DNA of 27,228 nucleotides. Source: Gammaproteobacteria bacterium. Lineage in GTDB: Bacteria; Pseudomonadota; Gammaproteobacteria; Steroidobacterales; GCA-2729495. Position numbers and translations under genes: made by a program. The first letter of the stretch is position 1. Each line of letters opens with the position of its first letter. Of the stretch, positions 17,650-24,379 are shown piece by piece. The DNA lies in NCBI GenBank assembly GCA_023150055.1, contig JAKLLP010000002.1, forward strand, positions 309 through 27,536, given 5' to 3'. The notes beneath the pieces are model-generated. The model did no database searches and was not told the origin of the DNA. It was given only the letters and a program-made list of their open reading frames with translations.

Positions 17650-18407
17650 TCGAGGGCCTCCTCGTCACGGTCGTCGGCCTCGGACGCGGCCGCTTGGACC
17701 GCCGGGTTGCTGGCCATGCCAGCTTGGTCAAGGGTGTCGCCTGAGCCTTGCGTCCCAGCCTGGGCGATGGCCGTGTACGACTGCGCCAGGGCCTGTATCT
17801 CCTCGGCCGGAAACAAGAGCTTGAGCGTCGGCGAAATCTCGAAGCGCTCATCGCCCCCACGCAGCTTGTGCAGCAGGCTCAGCTTCTTGGCCTTCTCGAG
17901 CGCGTTCTCCATCTGCCGTTCGAAGCGAGCGTGGTCGACGTTCTTGTCGCGCTCGAAGACCCGCAAGTGCTCGACCACCTCGGTCTTGGAGACCACCGCA
18001 CGCTCGCCCTGGGCGTCCGCTTGCGTCAGGCGTTGGCGCAGGAACAGGACCAGCGCCGACTCCAGGAAGGTGAGCGAGGCACGGCGCAGCAGGACGGGCG
18101 CGTCGATGTCATCGGCAACCACCTGGCGGGTGAAGGCGACCTTCTGCTCCCGGTCGACGACGAGGTCGAGGAACAGGTCGTGCAGCCGGGAGCGCAGGAT
18201 GGCCTCGTCGCGCAGGAGCACGAGCCACAGCTTGGACTGGCGATGGCCATCGACGGAGGGGCCGAGCAGCAGCTGGACGAGCGCCCGACGGGTCTCGAGC
18301 GGCAACTGACCGGTATCGCCGGCGAAGGTCACGCCTGCATCACTGGGCGGGGCAGGCTCCACCTGGTCGACGGGGTCCTCGTCCACGGTGTCAGTGGCTT
18401 GAATCAA
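17646..18407 (-). CDS. jetB: Wadjet subunit JetB (DUF4194, MukE-like)
   Basis: A 253-residue protein with the DUF4194 pattern: a winged-helix-rich core (residues about 45-205) with SKLWLVLLRDEAILRSRLHDLFLDLVVDREQKVAF, LTFLESALVLFLRQRL, and ENALEKAKKLSLLHKLRGGDERFEISPTLKLLF (given as landmarks). It corresponds to the KITE/MukE-type subunit that binds the kleisin JetA and the SMC heads. Acidic and alanine-rich tails on both ends (first 40 and last 45 residues) look disordered. Its start lies 17 bases inside jetA and its stop overlaps jetC, so the genes form a single coupled operon. Confidence 0.92.
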   Translation of the reverse strand: MIQATDTVDEDPVDQVEPAPPSDAGVTFAGDTGQLPLETRRALVQLLLGPSVDGHRQSKLWLVLLRDEAILRSRLHDLFLDLVVDREQKVAFTRQVVADDIDAPVLLRRASLTFLESALVLFLRQRLTQADAQGERAVVSKTEVVEHLRVFERDKNVDHARFERQMENALEKAKKLSLLHKLRGGDERFEISPTLKLLFPAEEIQALAQSYTAIAQAGTQGSGDTLDQAGMASNPAVQAAASEADDRDEEALE

Positions 18408-19854
18408 GGAAGCTCTCCCTCAGGAAATAGATGGCCGGGACGCGGGCACTGCGGTGCTGGCCGTCCTTGCCCTGCCAGCTGACGTGCTGCATGGCCTCGG
18501 TCACTTCGCCGTGCCTGGCGCCGAGCGCCACATAGCCCACCACCGAGCCGAAGCCCTGTTCGGCCGGGAAGCGCGCAAGCACGTCGGCGATGGAGGCCTG
18601 CGACGTGTCTCGGAGCACAGCCTGGATGTGCCCACGCAGCGTGCGGAAGTCAATTTCGGAGTGCCGCACCAGTTCTTCGACGTCGTCGATGCTCAGGTCG
18701 GACGGCGCCGCGTCGTCCATGCTGGCATCGGGCACCCGCAGGTTCGGGTCATACAGCCCCCACTGCGCGACCGAGCGGATGCGGCTGCTTGTCAGCGACA
18801 GGTCGAATCCCATGGGCTCGTTGGCGCGGACATGGTCCTTCGCGGCCAGGGCGGCCAGCTGGGCCTGTTTCAGCAGCGCATGCAGGCGGCGCTGCTCCTG
18901 GAACTCGCGACTTTGCACGAAGCTCTTGAGGCTGCGTGCGAACTGCTGCAGCACCTCGTGCACCTCACCACCTTCGGCCATCAGCGTCGCGGTCAACGAC
19001 TGCAGGAAGCGGCGCTCACGTGCATCCAGGCGACGCGCGAAGCCGCGGCTGGTGACGGCATCCAGGGCCTCGGTCAGCGCAAAGGACTGCTCGCCGTCGG
19101 TCAGCAGGCGCCAGAACGCCGTGAAGGTGCGTCCGGGGTCGCTCTCTGCAATCAGGTCCACGCCGGCGAACAGGTGCTCCAGCACGTCGCCGCGGCTGCC
19201 GTCGTTCTCCATCAGGCTCTGACGCAAGTCGCGATTGAGCCGGTCGAAGGCGTCGCGCACATTGCGGAAGTCAGCCGCCAGGTCCTGGGCGAGCTCGATG
19301 ACCTCTCGAGCGCGCTCAACGGCGCGGTCCTCCGGCAGGGTCTTCACGCCTCCGCGTTGAACCGTAGCGATTTCCTGGTCGATGCGCTCGCGCTCGGCCA
19401 TCAGCGCGGCAAGGCGCGTCTGGGGGTTGGCGTCCGTCTCCTCGGCGAGGCGTATCACCTGCTGCATCACGTTGGCCAGTCGGCTCTCGGTCGCCGCCGT
19501 GCGGGGGCGCTGAAGGCCGTTGACCAGGCGCAACGCAGTGGCCGCATCGGCGGTGAGCTCATAGACCTCCTCGGACGCACCCGCCGGAAACCGCCGGGTC
19601 AGCCAGCCTTGGGTCAGCCAGTCCGCGGTGTAGGCCTGTGCCGCCTGAGGAAGTACGTGCCCCTGTCCGCGCAGGGCGTCGATGTGCCGCGTGAGCCGCT
19701 CGAGCAGGACGGACCCAGGCAGCACCTTGTCCTCTTCCATGAAGAGGGCGTTCAGCATGGCCAGCACCACCGGGCCGAGGTCGGCGGCCAGCAGCTTCCA
19801 CACGCGGCCTTCACGCAGCGCTTGGTAGGCCTCCGAGGTGCGGAGCACCTTCAC
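18391..19854 (-). CDS. jetA: Wadjet kleisin subunit JetA (DUF3375, MukF-like)
   Basis: A 487-residue DUF3375 protein, the first gene of the operon. I place the start at GTG 19854, because a strong ribosome site AAGGGAG lies six bases upstream and the first residues then read VKVLRTSEAYQALREG. A longer frame to 19902 exists but adds only a proline/arginine-rich leader. Landmarks are VWKLLAADLGPVVLAMLNALFMEE, a winged-helix region near 50-110, a long helical part (residues about 130-300) and a C-terminal winged helix. It should be the kleisin that bridges the JetC heads with JetB. The gene is read divergently from the WYL regulator, with 171 bp between the starts. Confidence 0.93.
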   Translation of the reverse strand: MKVLRTSEAYQALREGRVWKLLAADLGPVVLAMLNALFMEEDKVLPGSVLLERLTRHIDALRGQGHVLPQAAQAYTADWLTQGWLTRRFPAGASEEVYELTADAATALRLVNGLQRPRTAATESRLANVMQQVIRLAEETDANPQTRLAALMAERERIDQEIATVQRGGVKTLPEDRAVERAREVIELAQDLAADFRNVRDAFDRLNRDLRQSLMENDGSRGDVLEHLFAGVDLIAESDPGRTFTAFWRLLTDGEQSFALTEALDAVTSRGFARRLDARERRFLQSLTATLMAEGGEVHEVLQQFARSLKSFVQSREFQEQRRLHALLKQAQLAALAAKDHVRANEPMGFDLSLTSSRIRSVAQWGLYDPNLRVPDASMDDAAPSDLSIDDVEELVRHSEIDFRTLRGHIQAVLRDTSQASIADVLARFPAEQGFGSVVGYVALGARHGEVTEAMQHVSWQGKDGQHRSARVPAIYFLRESFLDSSH

Positions 19855-19967
19855 GCCAGACTCCCTTGGTGGACGTGAACACGGCGCCGGTGTGGGCCGC
19901 ATGGCATTGGAATCGAGAGTTGCTCCAACATCGTCTCCCCGGCTTGGATTTGTCGGTTGGCGACCCC

Positions 19968-19996
19968 ATTATGGGCATAGTTTTTATATTCGTCTA
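19968..19996 (-). promoter_or_regulatory. Candidate sigma-70 promoter of jetABCD
   Basis: On the minus strand TAGACG (19996-19991) and CATAAT (19973-19968) are separated by exactly 17 bp. They match the -35 and -10 consensus at 4/6 and 5/6 positions. The jetA GTG lies about 110 nt downstream. The -35 hexamer is one arm of the palindrome at 19991-20007, so a protein bound there would block RNA polymerase. Confidence 0.5.
19985..19990 (+). promoter_or_regulatory. Possible -10 box of the WYL regulator gene
   Basis: TATATT matches the -10 consensus at 5/6 positions and stands 35 nt before the ATG at 20026. No good -35 is present at 16-18 bp spacing. If used, transcription would start inside the adjacent palindrome and give a very short leader, in line with the lack of a ribosome site before this ATG. 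Confidence 0.3.
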
Positions 19997-20007
19997 CTAC
20001 ATAGACG
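19991..20007. promoter_or_regulatory. Palindromic operator candidate between jetA and WYL gene
   Basis: CGTCTA-CTACA-TAGACG is a perfect inverted repeat with 6-bp arms and a 5-bp spacer. It sits in the only AT-rich part of the divergent gap, overlaps the candidate jetA -35 box and follows the TATATT box of the regulator gene. WYL regulators of the BrxR/CapW group bind inverted repeats near their own promoters and those of defence genes, so this is the best operator candidate. A 6-bp-arm palindrome alone would occur by chance several times in the window. Confidence 0.5.
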
Positions 20008-20025
20008 TGTGCAACAATCAAACCC

Positions 20026-20940
20026 ATGCGAACACCCCCCGCCGCACCACCCGCGACGCCGGTGCCCACCCCAGAGCCTCGAGCTGTGTCGCGCTGGGGG
20101 CAGGACCGTCGCCTGGCGTTCATCGACTTCCGCCTGCGGTGGGATGGCCGGCTGAACCGCTCGGACCTCATCGGCTTCTTTGGCATCTCGGTGCCGCAGG
20201 CGTCGCTGGACATCGCGCGGTACACCGAACTGGCCCCCGCCAACCTGACGTACGACCGCAGTGCACGGGTCTACGTCAGTGGCAGCCAGTTCGTACCACT
20301 GTTTCCGAGCACCAACTCTTCGCACTATCTCAGCGAACTGCTGGCCGCCGAAGCGGGGCTGCTCACGGCAGAGGCAACTTTCCTCGGCTGGCGGCCGCCG
20401 ATGGCGTTCGTGCCCAGCCCGGGTCGTGCCGTGCTTGCGGACACGCTGGTGCCGCTGCTGCGCGCCATCCGCGAGGGGCGTGGCGTTCGCGTGCAATACC
20501 AGTCCATGTCGCGCCCGGAGCCTTCAGAACGCAGACTGACCCCACATGCCTTGGCGCACGACGGATTTCGGTGGCATGTGCGCGCCTACTGCGACTCCCG
20601 AGCCGAGTTCCGGGACTTCGTCATCGCTCGGATGAACGATGTTCAGCTGGATGAGCCCTCTGGCCCCGGCTCGGTGGGCGATACCGCATGGAATACGCTG
20701 ACCGAACTCGTGCTAGTTCCCAATCCCAAGCTGTCGCCCTCGCACCGTCGCGCGCTGGAGGTCGACTACGGCATGGTGGACGGTGAGGCTCGGATGTCAT
20801 GCCGCGAGGCGCTGATGTTCTACGTGCTGCGGCATCTGGGGCTTCACGTCGACCTGTCAGAGCACCCCGAGAGTCAGCAGGTGGTGCTCAAGGACAAATC
20901 ACAGGTGGAGAAGGTCCTGGCCCAAACGCCCATTTCGTAG
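20026..20940 (+). CDS. WYL-domain transcriptional regulator (BrxR/CapW type)
   Basis: A 304-residue regulator with three parts. An N-terminal winged helix-turn-helix spans about residues 26-85 (RLAFIDFRLRWDGRLNRSDLIGFFGIS then SLDIARY). A WYL domain spans about 152-205, with RRLTPHALAHDGFRWHVRAYC and FRDFVIARM. A WCX-like C-terminal domain spans about 225-300. The RWHVRAYC form instead of a classic W-Y-L motif is what I expect in the BrxR/CapW group, which represses BREX, CBASS and other defence operons and may sense a nucleic acid or nucleotide signal. It is divergent from jetABCD and shares a palindromic operator region with it. The ATG at 20026 has no Shine-Dalgarno. The first 20 residues are proline-rich, and a GTG at 20086 (codon 21) is an alternative start. 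Regulation of jet is inference. Confidence 0.85.
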   Translation: MRTPPAAPPATPVPTPEPRAVSRWGQDRRLAFIDFRLRWDGRLNRSDLIGFFGISVPQASLDIARYTELAPANLTYDRSARVYVSGSQFVPLFPSTNSSHYLSELLAAEAGLLTAEATFLGWRPPMAFVPSPGRAVLADTLVPLLRAIREGRGVRVQYQSMSRPEPSERRLTPHALAHDGFRWHVRAYCDSRAEFRDFVIARMNDVQLDEPSGPGSVGDTAWNTLTELVLVPNPKLSPSHRRALEVDYGMVDGEARMSCREALMFYVLRHLGLHVDLSEHPESQQVVLKDKSQVEKVLAQTPIS

Positions 20941-21136
20941 CGTCCTCGCCCTGAATCCCACCGTATCTGCCGGCTAAGCTGGTGGCACTTCAGGGTGGAC
21001 ACCGCCCCGCAACCAGGAAGTTGATGGCTGCTCAGCATGAGGAGACATCTCGAATGTTCGCCTCCCTCCAACACCGCGCCTTCCACGGCGAGCTCTGAAT
21101 GCGGCGTCACAATCCACCCACTGGAGGCATGGGGTC

Positions 21137-22399
21137 ATGTTGAAGTTCTTGAAACTCACCCAGGTGGGGCTGGCACCCACGCTGCAGATCGACTGGGCCG
21201 AGCGCATCAACCTGATCGCGGGCGACAACGGGCTGGGCAAGAGCTTCTTGCTGGACTTGGCCTGGTGGGCCTTGACGCGCACCTGGGCCGGGCCGGTGGC
21301 GCTGCCTGCGCCGAGCAGCAAGAAGGCCACCATCGAATACCTGGTGAAGGGCAAGTCCAGGGCTGCGACCCCGGTGGTATCCACCTACCGGCGCGCGGAT
21401 GCCTCGTGGCCCCTGCCCGCCAGCCGCCCCACGATGCCGGGCATCGTGATCTACATCCGCATCGACGGTGGCTTCTCGGTGTGGGACCCGGCGCGCAACT
21501 ACTGGCGCACCGACCCCGACCGCCCGGCGGCCTACCACTTCGGTGCCGCTGACGTGTGGAACGGCCTGGACATGGACGGCCGTCGGGTGTGCGAAGGCCT
21601 GGAGCGCGACTGGATCAACTGGCAAGAGGGCCGCAAACCCCAGTTCGAGGCGCTGGAAGCGGTGCTGCAGGCCGTTTCGCCGCCCAGCGAGCGGCTGCGC
21701 GTCGGGCCGCCGCAGCGGCTGTACATCGGCGAGGGGCGCGACCGGCCCACGCTGCTGGTGGGCTCGCAGTCCATCCCTGTCGCGCTGGCGTCCGCCGGCG
21801 TGCGGCGCATGCTGGCACTGGCCTACTTCCTGGTGTGGGCCTGGCACGAGCACCGCACGGCGGCCAAGCTGCTGGGCAAGCAGCCGGAGAATCGCGTCGT
21901 CATCCTCTTTGACGAACCGGAAACCCATCTCCACCCACGCTGGCAGCGCACCGTGCTGCCCAGCTTGCTGGCGGCCATCGAAAAGCTGCAGGGCCGTGGC
22001 GGGCACGAGCCGCAGATGCTGGTGGCGACCCATTCGCCGCTGGTGACCGCGTCGCTGGAGCCGATGTTCGATGTCGAACGCGATGACCTGATTCACCTGT
22101 CACTGCAGGACGGCCATGTGGTGGCCGAGCAGGGCGGCTGGGCCACGCAGGGCGACGCCACGAGCTGGCTGGTGTCGGAAACCTTTGGCCTGGAGCAGGC
22201 GCGTTCGGTGCAGGCCGAACAAGCCATCGAGGCGGCTGAGACGCTGATGCGGGGCGAGCGCTCGCACCTGCCTGGCCTTGGCACGCGCAAGGCGGTGCAC
22301 GCCGCGCTGCAGCGGCTGCTGCCTGCCGGCGACCCGTTCTGGCCGCGCTGGCTGGTGACGACGAAGGCCATCAAGGGTGCGGGTGGAGGCGCCACATGA
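21137..22399 (+). CDS. AAA/ABC-type ATPase, Septu PtuA-like
   Basis: A 420-residue OLD/RecF-type P-loop ATPase. Walker A is GDNGLGKS at residues 29-36. A signature-like ASAGVRRM follows at 218-225, Walker B is VVILFDEPETHLHP at 254-267, and the switch histidine is in ATHSPLV at 297-303. The long insert between Walker A and the signature (residues 50-210) holds several strands and tryptophans. A ribosome site GGAGG lies nine bases before the ATG. The stop overlaps the next gene, an HNH nuclease, by four bases (ATGA). This ATPase-plus-HNH layout is that of Septu (PtuAB) defence, and of PtuAB effectors in some retrons, but no reverse transcriptase is nearby. Alternatives are other AAA_21-type two-gene systems. 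Intact in all ATPase motifs. Confidence 0.75.
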   Translation: MLKFLKLTQVGLAPTLQIDWAERINLIAGDNGLGKSFLLDLAWWALTRTWAGPVALPAPSSKKATIEYLVKGKSRAATPVVSTYRRADASWPLPASRPTMPGIVIYIRIDGGFSVWDPARNYWRTDPDRPAAYHFGAADVWNGLDMDGRRVCEGLERDWINWQEGRKPQFEALEAVLQAVSPPSERLRVGPPQRLYIGEGRDRPTLLVGSQSIPVALASAGVRRMLALAYFLVWAWHEHRTAAKLLGKQPENRVVILFDEPETHLHPRWQRTVLPSLLAAIEKLQGRGGHEPQMLVATHSPLVTASLEPMFDVERDDLIHLSLQDGHVVAEQGGWATQGDATSWLVSETFGLEQARSVQAEQAIEAAETLMRGERSHLPGLGTRKAVHAALQRLLPAGDPFWPRWLVTTKAIKGAGGGAT

Positions 22400-22986
22400 T
22401 TCGCGTGGCCAAAGTTCCGAAGCCCACCCAGTTTGAAAAGAAGGCTGGGCAACCGGGCAAGCGGTGGTTGAAGGACAACCCCACGTCGACCCAGCGTCCC
22501 CCTGCGTACTGGAACGACTTCACGGCAGACCTGAGCGCGGGCTTTGGCGGGCTCTGCGGCTATGCCGCCATGCTCGACCCCACCGGAGGCACGGTGGATC
22601 ACTACCTGAGCTACAAGAACCACCGGCATCTGGCCTACGACTGGGGCAACTACCGGTTTGCGTCAGGCATCTTGAATTCATCGAAGAAGACTGCCGACGA
22701 CACGGTGCTGGACCCGTTCGAGGTGCAACCCGGCTGGTTCGAGATCCTGCTGCCCTCGCTGCAGATGCGCGTCACCGACGCGGTGCCTGACGCCATGCGA
22801 GCCAAGGCGGAGTTCACCTTAAAGCGCCTGAAGTTGCGCGATGGCGAGCGCATCATCCGCTGGCGTCAGTCCTGGTACGACATGTACAAATGCGGAGTCC
22901 TGACGCTGGACGGACTGCGGGGCGTGGCGCCGCTGATCGCCCAGGCCGTCGAGAAGGTCATTGCTCGAGGCGGCGTGGCGCCTTAG
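22396..22986 (+). CDS. HNH nuclease, Septu PtuB-like (divergent)
   Basis: A 196-residue protein with an HNH/PtuB-like core. The sequence GGTVDHYLSYKNHRHLAYDWGNYRFASGILNSSKK (residues 64-98) carries Asp68-His69, Asn85 in YDWGNYR, and Asn94/Lys97. This matches the pattern of an acidic-His pair, a YxWxN strand and an asparagine-lysine helix in HNH proteins of the TIGR02646/PtuB group. The usual CxxC zinc pair just before the histidine is reduced to one cysteine (Cys54 in GLCGY), so metal binding may differ. The start overlaps the ATPase stop by four bases, so the two are co-translated and probably form a complex. The C-terminal 90 residues are helical with no motif I recognise. The function as the toxic nuclease of an anti-phage pair is inferred. 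Confidence 0.7.
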   Translation: MIRVAKVPKPTQFEKKAGQPGKRWLKDNPTSTQRPPAYWNDFTADLSAGFGGLCGYAAMLDPTGGTVDHYLSYKNHRHLAYDWGNYRFASGILNSSKKTADDTVLDPFEVQPGWFEILLPSLQMRVTDAVPDAMRAKAEFTLKRLKLRDGERIIRWRQSWYDMYKCGVLTLDGLRGVAPLIAQAVEKVIARGGVAP

Positions 22987-23004
22987 GCAGGAGGGTAGTC
23001 ACTC

Positions 23005-23070
23005 ATGTCGCCCAAACGCCAAAACATCGACACGAGTGATGGACATGTCGCTGCCAGCGACATAAGGTGA
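23005..23070 (+). CDS. Possible 21-codon ORF with a strong ribosome site
   Basis: A short frame, ATG 23005 to TGA 23070, encodes 21 residues beginning MSPKRQNIDTSDG. A near-perfect AGGAGGG lies nine bases upstream (22989-22995), better than for most genes here, and the frame starts 18 nt after the HNH gene stop. It contains the whole palindrome at 23045-23063. It could be a leader peptide for fic, a tiny third member of the ATPase-HNH operon, or the 5' stub of a lost gene. I recognise no family. Confidence 0.3.
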   Translation: MSPKRQNIDTSDGHVAASDIR

Positions 23071-23089
23071 GGACGTATTGCCCAAACGC
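23010..23089 (+). repeat. Direct repeat GCCCAAACGC flanking the fic palindrome
   Basis: Exact 10-bp copies lie at 23010-23019 and 23080-23089, either side of the palindrome at 23045-23063. A third copy (11 bp shared with the first, GCCCAAACGCC) ends the WYL gene at 20920-20930. Repeats of this length are expected by chance in 27 kb, so only their placement is of note. Confidence 0.3.
23045..23063. promoter_or_regulatory. 19-bp near-perfect palindrome upstream of fic
   Basis: ATGTCGCTG-C-CAGCGACAT has 9-bp perfect arms around a single base and ends 38 nt before the fic ATG. A palindrome this exact is unlikely by chance (roughly 0.1 expected in the window for this spacing). A further half-like ATGTCGCC lies at 23005. 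Likely a binding site for a dimeric regulator or a hairpin in the fic leader. Confidence 0.5.
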
Positions 23090-23101
23090 TGAAAGGTCAT
23101 C

Positions 23102-24229
23102 ATGAGCTGGCAACCGGACCGCCCCTTCAACGACCTGCCGCCCGTTCCGGCGGCCGAGGTGCTGGAGACGCGGGCGGTGCTGAAGGCCTGCATTCCGGCC
23201 CGGGCCGCGCTGGCGGCGCTGAACCAGGCGGCGGCGCTGATGCCCAACCCGGCGATGCTGGTCAACACGCTGCCGATGCTGGAGGCGCGGGACAGTTCGG
23301 AAATCGAGAACATCGTCACCACGGCCGACCGGCTGTTCCAGCACGCGGGCGGCGCGGAGCAGCAGGCCGACCCCGCCACCAAGGAAGCGCTGCGCTACCG
23401 CGGCGCGCTGTACTGGGGCGCGGCCTCGCTGCGCGAACGGCCGCTCAGCACCGCCACGGCGGTGGAGGTGTGCCGGCAAATCAAGGGCGTGGCGCTGGAC
23501 GTGCGCCGCACGCCGGGCACCCAGCTGGTCAACGACCGCAGTGGCGAGGTGGTCTACACCCCGCCCCAGGGCGAGGCGGTGCTGCGCGGCCTGCTGGCCG
23601 ACTGGGAGCGCTTCCTGCACGAGGCCACCGACGTGGACCCGCTGGTGCGCATGGCGGCGGCGCACTACCAGTTCGAGGCCATCCACCCCTTCGTCGACGG
23701 CAACGGCCGCACGGGCCGGGTGCTGAACCTGCTGTTCCTGCTGCAGGCGGGCCTGCTGGACCTGCCCATCCTGTACCTCAGCCGCGCCATCCTGCGCCGC
23801 AAGTCCGACTACTACCGGCTGCTGCGCGAGGTAACGCAGACCGGTGGGCAGACCGGCGGTCAGGCCGGTTGGGAGCCCTGGCTGCGGTTCATGCTGCAGG
23901 GCGTGGAAGAAACCGCCCAGTGGACGACCGCCAAGATTCTGGCCATCCGCGCCCTGGCCGACCACACGGCCCAGCATGTGCGCGAGCGAGCCCCCAAGGT
24001 CTACAGCCGCGAACTGGTCGACGTGGTGTTCGAGCAGCCGTATTGCCGAATCGCCAATCTCGTGGAGCGCGGCATCGCGCAGCGCCAGGCTGCGTCGCGC
24101 TACCTTCATGCGCTGGCCGAGCTGGGTGTGCTGACACCCACCGAGGTGGGCAAGGAGAAGCTGTTCGTCCATCCCGGTCTGCTGCGCCTGCTGGCCAGCG
24201 AGACGCATGAGGTGGTGCGCTACACCTAG
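23102..24229 (+). CDS. Fic family AMP-transferase (class II, with winged-helix tail)
   Basis: A 375-residue Fic protein. The catalytic motif HPFVDGNGRTGR (His195 to Arg206) is complete, so AMP or a similar nucleotide group should be transferred to a target hydroxyl. The N-terminal domain carries the inhibitory-helix motif SxxxEN as SSEIEN at residues 65-70, which blocks ATP binding in class II Fic proteins and suggests self-inhibition without a separate antitoxin. A winged-helix-like C-terminal domain follows (about 300-370, YCRIANLVERGIAQRQAASRYL). Between them lies a tandem Q-T-G-G repeat. AAAGG stands five bases before the ATG. Fic genes are often embedded in type I restriction loci, and the scar immediately downstream fits that. 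The target is unknown. Confidence 0.9.
   Translation: MSWQPDRPFNDLPPVPAAEVLETRAVLKACIPARAALAALNQAAALMPNPAMLVNTLPMLEARDSSEIENIVTTADRLFQHAGGAEQQADPATKEALRYRGALYWGAASLRERPLSTATAVEVCRQIKGVALDVRRTPGTQLVNDRSGEVVYTPPQGEAVLRGLLADWERFLHEATDVDPLVRMAAAHYQFEAIHPFVDGNGRTGRVLNLLFLLQAGLLDLPILYLSRAILRRKSDYYRLLREVTQTGGQTGGQAGWEPWLRFMLQGVEETAQWTTAKILAIRALADHTAQHVRERAPKVYSRELVDVVFEQPYCRIANLVERGIAQRQAASRYLHALAELGVLTPTEVGKEKLFVHPGLLRLLASETHEVVRYT
23837..23872 (+). repeat. Three 12-nt tandem units inside fic
   Basis: Three in-frame units, each close to CAGACCGGTGGG, encode QTGG-QTGG-QAGW (residues 246-257). They sit in the linker between the Fic core and the tail domain, where related proteins usually have one short turn. 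The units would allow length change by slippage without a frameshift. Confidence 0.6.
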
Positions 24230-24289
24230 ACCCGCCAAGACCTGTCACCAGAAGCAGGCCAGCCAAGAACGAATCAGCGAACCCACAAG

Positions 24290-24379
24290 ATGAGCAACTT
24301 CGCCTTCCTCCAGGCCGAGTGGGGCATGGTCTTCGAGGCCGCACACCGGGCCGAGAGCGCCGTCCACAGCGACGCCCGC
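24290..24379 (+). pseudogene. 5' stub of a DUF4145/type I restriction HsdR-like gene
   Basis: ATG 24290 opens with MSNFAFLQAEWGMVFEAAHR and about ten more residues, through HSDAR. This strongly resembles the N-terminus of DUF4145 domains that start many type I restriction HsdR subunits (family knowledge: MSNFAFLQ-EW...EAA-RAE pattern). After residue 30 the similarity stops abruptly. The frame goes on to 24556 with arginine- and serine-rich sequence that is the complement of another protein-like stretch on the minus strand. The gene was therefore cut at about 24380-24395 by a deletion or inversion. It follows fic by 60 nt, the usual neighbour in type I restriction loci. No hsdM or hsdS is visible in the window. 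Confidence 0.6.

Noticed and set aside
21053..21097. A 14-codon ORF before the ATPase gene
   Set aside because: It is too short, has only a poor ribosome site and shows no resemblance to a known leader peptide.
20941..21136. Possible insertion-sequence end between the WYL gene and the ATPase gene
   Set aside because: The phrase around 20975-21010 vaguely recalls the ends of some elements, but no terminal inverted repeat, target duplication or transposase fragment could be found.
21137..22986. PtuAB effector of a retron
   Set aside because: No reverse transcriptase frame and no structured msr/msd-like region lie on either side.
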